Part shown: one piece after another, positions 1-10,830 of the stretch
Position numbering within the stretch: position 1 is the stretch's first letter
Layout of the letters: each line of letters begins with the position of its first letter
NCBI GenBank assembly: GCA_036872755.1
Contig: JAVHNS010000012.1
Location: 310,001 to 374,000, forward strand
Origin: Orbilia blumenaviensis
Lineage: Eukaryota; Ascomycota; Orbiliomycetes; Orbiliales; Orbiliaceae
Direction of reading: 5' to 3'
Length of the DNA: 64,000 nt
The notes under the pieces: generated by a model
Databases searched by the model: none
What the model was told of the DNA's origin: nothing
What the model saw: the letters and a program-made list of their open reading frames with translations, nothing else
Translations under genes and position numbers: made by a program

Positions 1-395
1 AATACATATCAAGAAGGTTTCGAAGATGATGATACTTCCCACGCGCTTTTTATTATTCCATTGTTGAGTTTCAATCGTGTCCAAATCCAATGATATATAA
101 TGACATTTTTGCAGTCTCTTCACCAGTCTCTCTCTGCACCTACTTATATATTGATAATTATGTCGTATTTCCAACTATGAAATTATTTTGGCCTCCCTCG
201 TAAACCAAGCCCGGACTTTGTGTAATACTATTCAAATACTATTTCAAGCCATAACGCTGGGAATCTATATGAACAAATTTAGAGAACTAGTTTATGAAAC
301 AATTGTACAGAATGTATTAAATTAATTAATCCCACATCCCCAGCACAGCACGCCTACATCATGACTGGTCCGAAGAAGTCCCATCCTTTCTAGGT
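1..395. other. Intergenic, 3' flank of the first gene
   Basis: AT-rich sequence without a convincing reading frame on either strand. It lies downstream of the minus-strand coiled-coil gene and probably holds its 3' UTR. Nothing else is recognised. Confidence 0.6.
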
Positions 396-3300
396 TTACT
401 CGTCTTTGATATCCCCCTTAGCTTTTAGGTGGGCAAGCATGTATCTCCTAAAATCCTCCCTACCAAGCAATTGCAACAAATCCGCCAACGTGAGGAGGGC
501 TTCGGCACGCGCGACCCCCGCTGGACCCTCAGTGACCCTAATAATCTTCTCCGGGCCATTCTCCTTCAGCCTCTGCTTCAACGCTTCAAGCTCTACCTTT
601 CTCAATAACCTCCTTTCTTTAAGATGGGCATTCTCCTCCAAAACCCTCTTATGGACCTCCATTAGCTGTGAGGTCTTCGTCTCAAGCTCCTGCTTCTCTC
701 GCTGGCATTCGGCAGATGTCTGCGTAAGTTGGTCGTTGGAGTCTATAGCTTCTTCACATAGTTTTGTGAGTTTCATGTGTTGTTTCCTCCCTGTTTCGTA
801 TTTTTCTTCAAGGTATTTAATCTTATCCTGAGCTTGGTCCCAAGCTATCTTTGCATCGTTACGCATTTTGTTTAGGGTGCCGTATCTGGTCCTCAGTTCG
901 TTATAACTCTTCTCGTGGCCCTCCCTGAGTTCTTTCTCTTCCGCCAATGACTTCTGTAGTTCCTCGATGGTCTTTTCAAATTCTTTTTGCTTGGTTGCTA
1001 GAGCCGCGTCATTTTCTTTCATCTTCAGCTCATAAGTACTCTTCCAATTTGGCACCTCGCGCTGAAGTTCCGTTTTTTCCTGGTCCCACTTAGCTTTGTC
1101 TTGAGACCAGCGGACCTTTATAGCTTTTAGCTGTTTCTCTAAAGCCCCAATTTTCCCTGGTAATTCCTGGGTATTTTTGAGCATGCTAGCCTGTGCTTGA
1201 AGTTCTGCTTGGAACCTTTCCTTTTCTGCTTTCAATACATTGTACTCGTTTTGAAGTTCCTGAATACTTGTTTCGGCCCGCAACTGTTCCCGCATCTTGC
1301 TGTTTTCAGCGATAACGCATCGTGTGTTATCGAGGAGAACTTGGTAGCGGTACTGGAGAATATTTTCCAAGTTGGCTTGATGTTGCTCCTCCGTAAGATC
1401 CGGCATTTGGCCCACCCAGCCTAGCATGGTCTTCAGCGTACCGACCTCCTTCGATAGCTCCGCCGCTTTCGTAAAAAGCTTCTGATATCGATCTTGGAGC
1501 CTCTTCGCCGCTTCTTGTATATCGAGCAGCTTCTGCACAGCTCTCCCCTTCTGGAACTTTATAAAATTGTTCTCATTGACTATTTCCTCGATTTGTATCT
1601 GATAGATGGCAATCTCCTCGTTTGATTCCTTCATCTCACCCCTCGCTCTTTCCAGCATGTCTGACTTGAGCTTTAGTGAGTTTTGCAAGGTTTCGAGTTC
1701 TCTTGTCCTTCGGTCCGTCATTTCCTTTTGGAGATCGACTGCAGTCTTAACCTCGCCTGATAGATTTTCAAACGTGTATATGTCCTTTGGGGCGTTTGGA
1801 CAACTCCTATGATGGTGGGCTAGGAGATTAACTACTCCTTCCAGCCTGATTTTGTTTAACTTCGCGTTTCGGATGAAGGTTGCAACGCTAGGGTCGGGGA
1901 TTTTAGGGTCCTCTTCATCGCTATCTTCACTGTCTTCATCCTCCTTGTCCTCGCTGTTCTCTTTGTCCATATCCACATCATTTTCCTTATTCTTATCATT
2001 ATCATTCTCCTTATTCTTAGCCTTCTCATTTTCCTTGTTCTTGCCATGGCCCTGAGTGTCGCCGAATTCCTTTATTGCTTCAAGTACCTCTTTCCTTGCT
2101 TCCTTCATAGCATGAAGGTCATCGGCAAGCGCATCGGCGTAGATGTCGTAGCGGAACATAGTGTCCGCGGTGATATGGGCGCATTGGTTTGCCCACCTCG
2201 TGAGAGCATTCAGGTGCGCCCTGACGGCGGGAAAGTCGTTCAGGTCACCGGCGAATAGGGGAACGTGGCCTAAGGCCTTTAAGGGCGCTGCAAGTTTGAG
2301 GCGATCAGATTAGGTAGGAGCAGATGGAGTATCTAGACGTTTACATACCATGCAACCGCTCCTTTTCCGTACCGGTTGGTTTCCCAAGGTACGTCATGTT
2401 TTTCATGTATGTTCGGTAGTCCTTGACTGACATCTTCCCACCATCATATTGTGTTTCAGACGGTGGCTCCTTTCCAGTTTTGAGCTTTTCTTTAGGCTGC
2501 TGCGGAGGGTATGTCCGTGAAATCGGTTCTTCTGAAACGCCGATTACAGCTTTAGGGACCGGTAGGAAAGGGGCTGAATCGGGTGCCTGAGAACTGGGGC
2601 CGGTATTTTGGTGGATGGGGTCACGTTTTGATGCTGGCATTGGAGCAATTACGCGGGGTCGCATTTGGTGGCTAGTGACGTTGATATTTGGATTAAAAGT
2701 GGGAACCCCCTCGAATCGTACCCGCGGGACGGGTGGTGGTGCTCCTTGAGCACCAGGAGGTTCCATGGGAGGCAGATTGTTTGAAGTGCTTCCGAATTTC
2801 GCTTGTGGAATACCAGACATTGCTATATCATGCTGTGATGTTTGCATTGGGGACGGCGCACTTCTTAACTGCATGGGTGGTATACCAGACGTTGGTATGT
2901 CAGTCTGTGATATTTGCATCGGTGAAGGTGCGTTTCCAAATTGTGCCTGTGGATTACCATGAACTTGCATCATTGGTGACGGACCGTTCCTCAATCGCAT
3001 CTGGGGAGTTCCAGGCACTGGCATATTCAAATGCGAGATTTGCATTGGCGATGGTGCACTTCCTAATTGCATTTGTGGAGTACCGGGTGTTTGCACATTC
3101 ATCTGCGGCACATGCATCGGATGCGCTCGAGACATCATAGGGCGGCCTTGCGTAGGCCGCATCTGAATGCCTGGCCTAAACCCGCCCATCTGGAAGCCCT
3201 GAGGATTTTGCATCATCATAATATGCTGCGGCATACCACCTGGCGGAGCCATGGGCTGCATAAACAGTGATGGTTGAGGCATAGGCGGATTTGGCATCTG

Positions 3301-3846
3301 TCCTAGCATACCCTGTGGAACAAAAGGGTTATCCATCATGGATTGTGGGAGGATAGATCCTGAAGTATTAAATGTAGGAGCTTCCAACGATGGAACAGCT
3401 AACTGATCCGGTATCATAGGTAAGTTCGGCGAAAACATTGTAGAGGGGTCAGGCTGAAGCCCTAAGGCAGATTGTTGCATAAACTGCTGATAAGGAAGAG
3501 GAGCTTGCACGAACATCCCCGTATTGATACCCGTGGGTGTCTGCATGCCCGGTTGCACTCCCATCCCGCCCATATCCATGCGTGCACCCATCCGAAGTCC
3601 ACCGGGTGCCATCTGCTGGAATTGGGGTGGGCCGTTAGAGTCATTCGAGGAGGGCATGCCGGATATATTGAAGTTTTGGTCAGCTGTGTTAGGGATCATG
3701 GGGTTATCGGGCATCGATTGATCTGGCATCATAGGTGAGGATGAAGAGGTGGGCTGCACATTGTTGGCTTCAACATCGTTGGACATTTGACTGTCCTTCT
3801 GCTGCCATGCCCAGGCTTGTGCATGGTTGATGTGGCTTGGATCCAT
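396..3846 (-). CDS. Large M/P/Q-rich, coiled-coil protein of unknown function (two exons)
   Basis: Two long minus-strand frames (2349-3846 and 396-2287) join through a 61-nt intron at 2288-2348, with a GTATGT donor and a TTGCAG acceptor. The product is about 1129 aa. The join restores frame through a short conserved-looking linker ending in ITADTMFRYD. The N-terminal 450 residues are low in order and rich in Met, Pro, Gln and Ser. Around residues 250-355 lie four to five degenerate repeats of about 24 aa, each built on GxPQxxLxxxPSPMQxS. The C-terminal half begins with a charged stretch (repeated NKEND/DKEN and an acidic run), followed by about 400 residues of Lys/Glu/Leu heptad sequence typical of a long coiled coil. 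No catalytic domain is recognised. The shape suggests a scaffold or RNP-associated protein, but that is inference. It is divergent from the Nem1 gene. Confidence 0.72.
2785..3100 (-). repeat. Degenerate in-frame tandem repeats (about 70-75 nt per unit)
   Basis: Four to five diverged copies of a unit of about 24 codons lie inside the coiled-coil protein gene. They are recognised by recurrence of PSPMQ (PSPMM in one copy), preceded by G-x-PQ. The copies differ at many positions, so this is an old expansion or one held by selection on the protein rather than a young minisatellite. Confidence 0.6.
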
Positions 3847-5655
3847 CGCGTACTAACTGTTAGTCTTTGGAGCTAGCTAATGGATTGTTTTGCTCGATGG
3901 AGAAAGAAGGGCGGGGTAATGGCAGCAGTCGCTGACGACGAGAATGGTAGCTACTAGCTGTAGCTCAAAGCGAATTTGTAATTCAAGGGAGTGTAGGTTG
4001 TTAAAGGAAAGATGATAAATGGGCAGCCTCAGAAGGCAGCCTTGAAACTTTCAGGAACGTGTTTTTAGTGTGAGCGGCGATGATGATGAAGGAGATAAGA
4101 ATTGGGTAATGAGATGAGGAGATGAGATGAGAAGAGAAGAGATAGAGGAATAGTAGTAGGGATTGGGGGTTATATTATGTTGTCGAGGGGAGGGCAGTAG
4201 GAAGGGGCTACAAGCCTGAGGCCAGCTACAAAGCATTTTATTTTAGAGATGGTTGACCCTGTTGCCAGGACCAGACCTCGCAACAAGACTCGACTACAGC
4301 GACTGATCTTGGGGACAGCATTTTGTGTTGTTTTGACGTTGGCAGCCGAGACGGGGAACGTGTTGTTTGTGTTGGAAAAAAGCAGGACATGTGGGTGTCA
4401 TGTGAGAGCCATATGTCATGTGATCTGTGGAGAAATGCCGGCGGAACAATCCACATCCAAACCTTGTCTTGTTCTGGTTCAGGCCGAATTGGATTGGATT
4501 AATTGAGTAAGTTGCCAGGCTGTTGAGCAGAGCAGCGACTCAACGTTAGTTACCGAGCTCTTCTTCTGTTGAGACTTCTTGTTGCTCCATCCCATCCACT
4601 TATTCTTATTCGCTGTTAATATCACTATCACTCTTCTAGCTTCTACGTACTCCATCCTATCCCGTTCAGCCCGACTCGACTCAACTCAACCCGACGGCTC
4701 TCCACTGGATCAGGTCCGGGCACAGTGCACAGGGTATATACTTAGGGAACGGAGGGCCTGCATCTTACAACGTCTTCTTCGCATCGATATTGGGCATCAT
4801 TCACATTTCAAGTCCCTCGAATTACATTCCATTACGTCGCCTGCAGCTGCATTTGCTGCATCTCGCCCGTTAACTTCGCTCATCATCTGTTTCGAATCCG
4901 TTTGTTCGGCCGCGGTTGGCCCCCTTCATGCACCGGTGGACCCCTACTCCAGGACAGACACATTAAGAAAGAACATACCACGCTAGCAGATAACTCCCAG
5001 GCAGACGGTAATAATAATATGATTTTCAACGGCTTGTGATAATTACTTAGCAAACAAGCAAGCAAGCACTAGTATTATCGATACTGTTTTCCCCGCGCCA
5101 GCCATCGCCATCTGATATCTGCACTGTCATCACCCATCCGTCCATTCATCCACCCACCGAATATAACCTCATCCGATATTTTTCGTCTCTTACTCAAATT
5201 TTCCGAGTCCTAGCTCAGCTTCAGATCATTCCTAGATATCTCGCTATATTATAATTATTGACGTCTATGTACATACGGCTATAATATTTCCAAGGTCTCG
5301 CCTTTCCCTTTTTTTCTTCTTCTATTTTTCCTTTTTTTCCTTTTTTTTTTTTTTTTTTCAATTTGGTCCACGGGGTAACTTTGCCCAGCCAACCGAGTAC
5401 CACCCAGTTACCCAGCCCAACCACCACCACCGCCGCCGCCAAAGTATAAGCCAGTCCGCATTGACCTTGATATTGCTTTCTTCTTCCCCAATTCATACCC
5501 CCAGGCAGTCCCTCCTCCCCGGCGCCATTATTTGGCTACTGGTACTCTGTTTTGTCTTATTTTATAGCATCACAGCTGCTTCAGCATACGACGGAACCGC
5601 TTTAACATCCCGGCCATCAGTCGCTTTCCCACCTGATGGATTGCCCTGGTGGACG
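3847..5655. promoter_or_regulatory. Divergent intergenic region (coiled-coil gene / NEM1)
   Basis: 1.8 kb between two divergently transcribed genes, so both promoters must lie here. Short frames exist, but none shows protein-like sequence. The NEM1-proximal part (5280-5460) is a pyrimidine-rich stretch with a long T run, typical of fungal core promoters and 5' leaders. Confidence 0.5.
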
Positions 5656-7125
5656 ATGAACTCCCTCAACCTCCTCTCCTCCCAAGTCGACCGGGTCATC
5701 GGAACCACCCCTCCTTCGACTCCCAGATCTGAGGCTTCATTCAAATCCGAATTCTTCCCTTCTCTCCTTGAAAAGGGCGACCTTTCCCTCCCTGAGGCCG
5801 CCGAGGACCCTTCCAGCTTCGAAGACGAACCTTCCGAGAGCCAACAAAACAAGCAAGATGATGGGGAGGAAGAAGAATCAGAGACAACAGCGCTCCTCCC
5901 GAAGTCCGGCTCCGAGAGTGGTTCTGGGGGGTACGATTCCGATAGCAGCAGCAGCGGCCAATCGATAGCCAGTTCTGCTCCTACCCCCGTAACGAAACTA
6001 TGGAGGACCCTCAGAGCATCCATCAGTTGGGTGGTGTCCTGCTTCTATGACCATAACCACCAATTCTCCTTCCTGGCCCCGGTCCAGAGAGTCGCGCTCT
6101 TCCTCATTCGGCCTTTCGGCGCTCGAAGATACGAACTATCACCCTTTCAAGAACATCACCAAAGACAATCCTATACCGATGCATCTCATTCTTCCGATTC
6201 CGATGAGCCCGGTACGGTTGACGAAAAGGCATCCCCTTCATCGTCAAGCTCTTCTCTACTCCCACCGCCAGCCGATGAAATCGCTCCTCGTCGTTCTATT
6301 AGAATTAGGTTATTTAGCTCCGAAAAACAGCAAAAAGCAAAGTCAATGAAATCGCCTACGTCCCCGTCCGCATCTCTCCGCCTAACGAGATACCCACGAC
6401 TCTCCGGCCCTCCACGCCCGTTACTGCCCAAATCGCCACAACAAAAGACCTTAATCCTCGATCTAGATGAAACCCTCATACACTCCATGTCTAAAGGAGG
6501 CAGCATGTCGGCAGCTCATATGGTCGAAGTCAAGCTCGACAAACAGCATGCGATCCTATATTACGTTCATAAACGCCCGTTCTGTGACGAATTTCTTAAG
6601 AAGGTATTTCCATAGAACTTCCAAACGGTTTGTCTAGATTTGAGACGCAATTGCTGAAAGAGGATAAAAAAAACCCCAGGTCTGCAAATGGTATAATGTC
6701 GTCATCTTTACTGCCTCGGTCCAGGAGTATGCCGACCCGGTTATTGACTGGCTCGATCAAGAGCACAAGTACTTCCGTGCCCGCTATTACCGACAGCATT
6801 GCACCTACCGCGATGGCGTATATATTAAAGATCTCTCTGTGGTCGAGCCGGACCTCTCAAAGGTCATGATTGTGGATAACTCGCCAACGAGCTATATCTT
6901 CCACAAGGGTACGTCGGATTGCTATAATCATCTATCCATTATCATTACTATCGTAAAGCCTAGATCTAACCATTAAATATAGACAACGCCATTCCTATTG
7001 AAGGCTGGATTAGTGACCCTTCGGACCACCACTTGCTGCACCTGATACCTATCCTCCAAGGTCTTCAATATGTCACCGACGTCCGGGCGTTCCTAGCATT
7101 ACGCATGGGCGAAGCAGTGACTTAA
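5656..7125 (+). CDS. NEM1: Nem1-type nuclear envelope/ER phosphatase (CTDNEP1/Dullard family, NIF domain)
   Basis: Three exons: 5656-6603, 6680-6908 and 6983-7125, giving 439 aa. The introns are 76 and 74 nt, with GTATTT/CCCAG and GTACGT/ATAG ends. The C-terminal 180 residues form an FCP1/NIF haloacid-dehalogenase phosphatase. The catalytic DLDET loop has its nucleophile at about Asp269, followed by KRPFCDEFLK, YNVVIFTASVQEYADPVIDW and a VDNSPTSY motif. In yeast, Nem1 with Spo7 dephosphorylates the lipin Pah1 at the nuclear/ER membrane and so controls phosphatidate, triacylglycerol and nuclear membrane growth. The N-terminal 250 residues are Ser/Glu-rich and divergent, as in fungal relatives, with a short hydrophobic stretch (ISWVVSCF) near residue 125. 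The start at MNSLNLLSSQVD is the first ATG of the frame. The open frame extends upstream without an ATG. Confidence 0.93.
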
Positions 7126-7930
7126 TTCTTCCCCTCTCGTTTTCGTTACTATACATAATTGTTTATTAGAAACTGCACAATCAATGAACAAAAGAGAGAG
7201 TAAGAAGCGAAAAATGAAGCGGGTTAAAAAAGTTGCTGAAAGCATATTTTTTTTTTTGAATAACGGTTTATGATGGCGATTGATGGTGTTCCTTTTTTTC
7301 CCTTCCTTCCTCAGTACTTACTATATCTCCCTCTCCCTACGCGCTCTTATTATAATGCTTGTCTCTGAATGATGATGGGAATGTTTGCTTTTTTCTTCTT
7401 TTCTTCTTTTTTTCTTTTCTTCTTCTAATTTCCTATTCTCTTTTCTTTTTTTTTGATAAGATTAATCCATGATACCAAAGATACTCTACTTTTTTGCTAT
7501 TTATGTCTATACCTATCAGTTTATACCTACTATATCATTCATATATCTCTACTACATTTTTCTGTTATTTCTCCTTCCGAAACTTTCTTTTATTTGCTGT
7601 ATGACAATCAAGGTGAGGCTCAGCATTTTATCACTTTCGTCTGCTCATGATACACCTTTATTTATACCTATACCTACCTACGTTCTTTTCAGGGTTGCAT
7701 TATACACATATATAAATCTTACTAGAGTTCTAACGCCAACTTTACATCTTTCCTCTCCATAGTTTTAAAAGCAATATTGACTTGGATACTAATAAACCCA
7801 GCTCTAGCGCTAAGCAGAGCTCTTGAACAAATGAGTATTTTAGATGACACTCAAGTAGTCGGATTAAAAACTTAAACCAATACTCGGAGAGGACCGATGA
7901 TTGGTATAAGACTGGGAGGCCGCTATATCT

Positions 7931-8410
7931 ATATGGCGTTCTAAAACGAAAAAAAAGGATTTCGATGTACAATGCCTAAGTACCCGTTCGAATTAAACGT
8001 AAACGTGCGAAATATGTAGACGCACACCGTAAATTTCACTAGCTACAATACAGCCACATGGCCACGGCGTCAACACAGTTACAGCAATGACCACGGCACC
8101 AATACAGCCAATGTTCTTCTGACCTTTAGCTTTTTCATTGTGAACTCATCTTTTCAGGCTAATTTACCTACTTTTTTATTAGTCTCGGTCCTAGCTTTAT
8201 TATTAAGGTTCAACAGCCGGAAACCAGAGGAGTGTTAGCCGTGTTGGCGCCGTGGTCATGTGGCTGTATTGTAGCTAGTGAAACTTATGATGCATATATA
8301 CACATTTCGTAGTTTCGGTCCCCACATTTCGCACGTTTACGTGTAATTCAAACAGGTACTTAGGCATTGCACATGTAAATCCTTTTTTTCCGTTTTAGCC
8401 CGCCATGCAT
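7931..8410. mobile_element. MITE-like / foldback element with long terminal inverted repeats
   Basis: The stretch at about 7931-8076 reappears in reverse complement at about 8241-8408. Matching blocks include TGGCG..CTAAAACG, AAAAAAAGGATTT, GTACAATGCCTAAGTAC, AAACGTGCGAAATATGT and CACTAGCTACAATACAGCCA. The right arm carries extra bases relative to the left, so the arms are about 145 and 165 nt around a loop of about 160 nt. There is no coding capacity. Flanking TATA-rich sequence prevents a clear call of the target-site duplication. The most likely reading is a non-autonomous DNA transposon (MITE or foldback type). The family is not identified. Confidence 0.72.
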
Positions 8411-8617
8411 ATAGCTATAATTCGTTAAAAATGAGGTTATGATAGTGAATAGCCAATTGAATCAAAAGTAGCTATAGAGGTTGTCAGTTATAATATCAGC
8501 AGGGGTGCAGGTGGAGTGGCTATATTTCCTCGGGTCGGTTTACAAAGCTTAAATTTTAGGTGTCTCCTTGGGTGGTTTTTTAAAGCTTGAGTAATTGATT
8601 AACCCTGCATTAGCTAC

Positions 8618-9025
8618 TCAAGTAGGTAGGTTCGTTCCATCTGATCGTGTATTGTCTGTAGACCAGACGCGCGGAAGCATGATCGACACCTGAAGAATCA
8701 GATCATCAAGATAAAAATTACCACACCCCCAACAAATTACAAAAAATTCAAGCATCCCAAAACAAAAAACAGTCAAGTACTCGAAGAACGCAAAAGAAGG
8801 TTCAAGAACGACGTCATTGCAGATGTCTCCACACAGTCTAGCTATGCAGGTGAGAGGAATGAGATCAATTTTTTGATGAGGATGAGCATATGCAATACGA
8901 TGACTCGAGGATTTGAAGTCAGAAGCATAGGTGACCCACATGAGACCGACACAGCCAATAGGCCGGATATGCACGTATGGGAGGGCGCGCCGCAGGATCC
9001 GGATCCTAATTTCATCCATTGACAT
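8618..9025 (-). other. Overlapping open frames on both strands; possible gene relic
   Basis: A 135-codon minus-strand frame starts with ATG at 9025. The plus strand is open over nearly the same stretch for about 127 codons ending at about 9027, without an early ATG. The plus-strand translation looks more protein-like in composition (Lys/Asn/Glu-rich, ending near DMHVWEGAPQDPDPNF), but I recognise no family. It could be an exon fragment of a decayed gene or chance. It is not called as a gene. Confidence 0.25.
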
Positions 9026-10571
9026 ATGTTGCGAAGTTCATCACGGAAATCCTAGGATTCTTATCCTTTCCAAGTTTCCCTCGCCCTCCGTTTAATGCTA
9101 AGAATTCCAAGTTTCGGCGGCAGATATATTTTGGGTTATCTAGATTATCCTAGTTGCATTTGGGAGCTAGCTTATGACTGTCTATAGGTAGGATCTATTG
9201 GAAATTACGTAACATTACATACTGTGCGGGGAACTAAGGGCGATGTCGATACGAAATTAGTTCAACATGAATGTGGCGATGCGTATTAGAGCAGTATTGA
9301 TACGAGGTTACACAAAAAATTGCCCCATATATTTCGTATTACAACGGGATTTAAAAAGTGTAGCCTTCTAGCACAGTAGGCTGCTAAAATTGATAACCTG
9401 CTATGGGTAGTATGATTCTAGAATGAATTTCTTCCATGCATACGGTTCGAACCTTCAAACTTTTCCACACATGGCTCGGGCCCTCAAAATCTTCTGCATC
9501 AATCAGGTCATCCAACTAGGCCCATGTTTGCTAAATAACACAGCGGCAACGCAAGCCCTCAAGTATCCCCGGCAGGATACCAAGGCGAACTCGAACGCCT
9601 GATTACTACTCTGCTTATGCCGCCACCATGCCCACACTGACAGGGACGTCCGCAGTGGGATAGCTATTATAGTGACAATACGGATGCTTATTGACTCGAA
9701 ACCTTAAAACTCTGAGGTATGGTAGGTAATGCTTGCCATGCAATCCTTGCGTAACAAAAAAAGAGGCTGTACGATTTTTTTTTCAGCCTTACACTTCGAT
9801 TTTTGGTGAAAATCGTTAGAAGATACCTGTACTGTGTATACAACAGAAGATACTTATGGTTGTTGGATAACGCCTTGACGTGATTGATATCATATCTCGG
9901 GTCTTAGGAGCCCGCTTGAGCACGTATTCCCGTTACCAACATATTAATCTCGCTTCTGAAGATCCACCAACCACAAGATGCCGTCTACAACCCCACAAAC
10001 ATAGTATCATAGCCATTGTAAAAGGATTCAAAAGAGCGTACCAAATAGCGAAGGATAAAAAATAAAAAATGAAAAAAAGCCCAGGCGCGCCAGCCGCCTA
10101 CACAAATTCTGCAGAAACGTACTCAATCAATCAATCCACGCCTATACTACCACGCCCCCTCCCAGTTGCAAGGTCTAAATCCGTGCTCATCCGGATATCG
10201 GCACCTTGATAATATTCAAAAAAGAATTGATTCCCAAGGAAAAGAGAAAAAAGGGAAAAAAAGGATATCTAAAGACGCGAAAAAATGGCGCTGTCTGTGA
10301 CATCTCGCTCCGCCATCAGTTACCTCTACCGCTCTGCATAAATGACAAACAGGCTAGGTGGAACCGAAAAAAGAAAAAGTTAGACTCTTTTCTTTGGTCC
10401 TTTTGTAGCCCACCTTCGGTCAGCAGGTTTCTAGTTGTGGATATATATCTCTCGTCAAGGTTCGAGTTCCTTAAGCCTTGCTCATGACACTCATCGGCTT
10501 TGATAGTACCATATACGATTAAACCCTGCCCACCGGCCCCTTCTTTAAATATTGGCTTTGAGTTCCTTACA

Positions 10572-10638
10572 TCTTAAACTTTACTTCTTAGATTTTGCTT
10601 CTTAAGTTTTACTTCTTAAATTTTACTTCTTAAATTTT
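10572..10638. repeat. 14-nt tandem repeat upstream of the caspase-like gene
   Basis: About five near-identical 14-nt units (TTTTACTTCTTAAA and variants) lie about 190 nt before the ATG of the caspase-like gene, in its presumed promoter or 5' leader. Confidence 0.75.
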
Positions 10639-10830
10639 AAAACACGAGACTGTTTCACAGACTCGAAACGCCCGGATTAGATATCGATACGCTTATAAAA
10701 CCCAAATCAGCTTACAGCTATAATGTAATACAGCCCTCTTCTTGATATCTACATACGTTTATACTACCGGCTACTCTCATAACTACCTACCTGGGTACCT
10801 AGATAGCGAAGTACTTATAGCAATCCTACC

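Larger units (their letters stand above)
7126..10830. other. Gene-poor AT-rich region between NEM1 and the caspase-like gene
   Basis: 3.7 kb with no supportable complete gene. It contains the 3' flank of NEM1 (T-rich to about 7450), a large inverted repeat at about 7931-8410, an overlapping two-strand open frame at about 8630-9030, and a 14-nt tandem repeat just upstream of the next gene. These are listed separately. Confidence 0.55.

Noticed and set aside
5461..5655. N-terminal extension of Nem1 with a hydrophobic segment
   Set aside because: The frame is open but contains no ATG before 5656, and family members begin with MNSLN-like sequence.
9444..9453. GGTTCGAACC resembling a tRNA T-loop/B box
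   Set aside because: It is a simple palindrome; no cloverleaf, acceptor stem or A box could be fitted around it.
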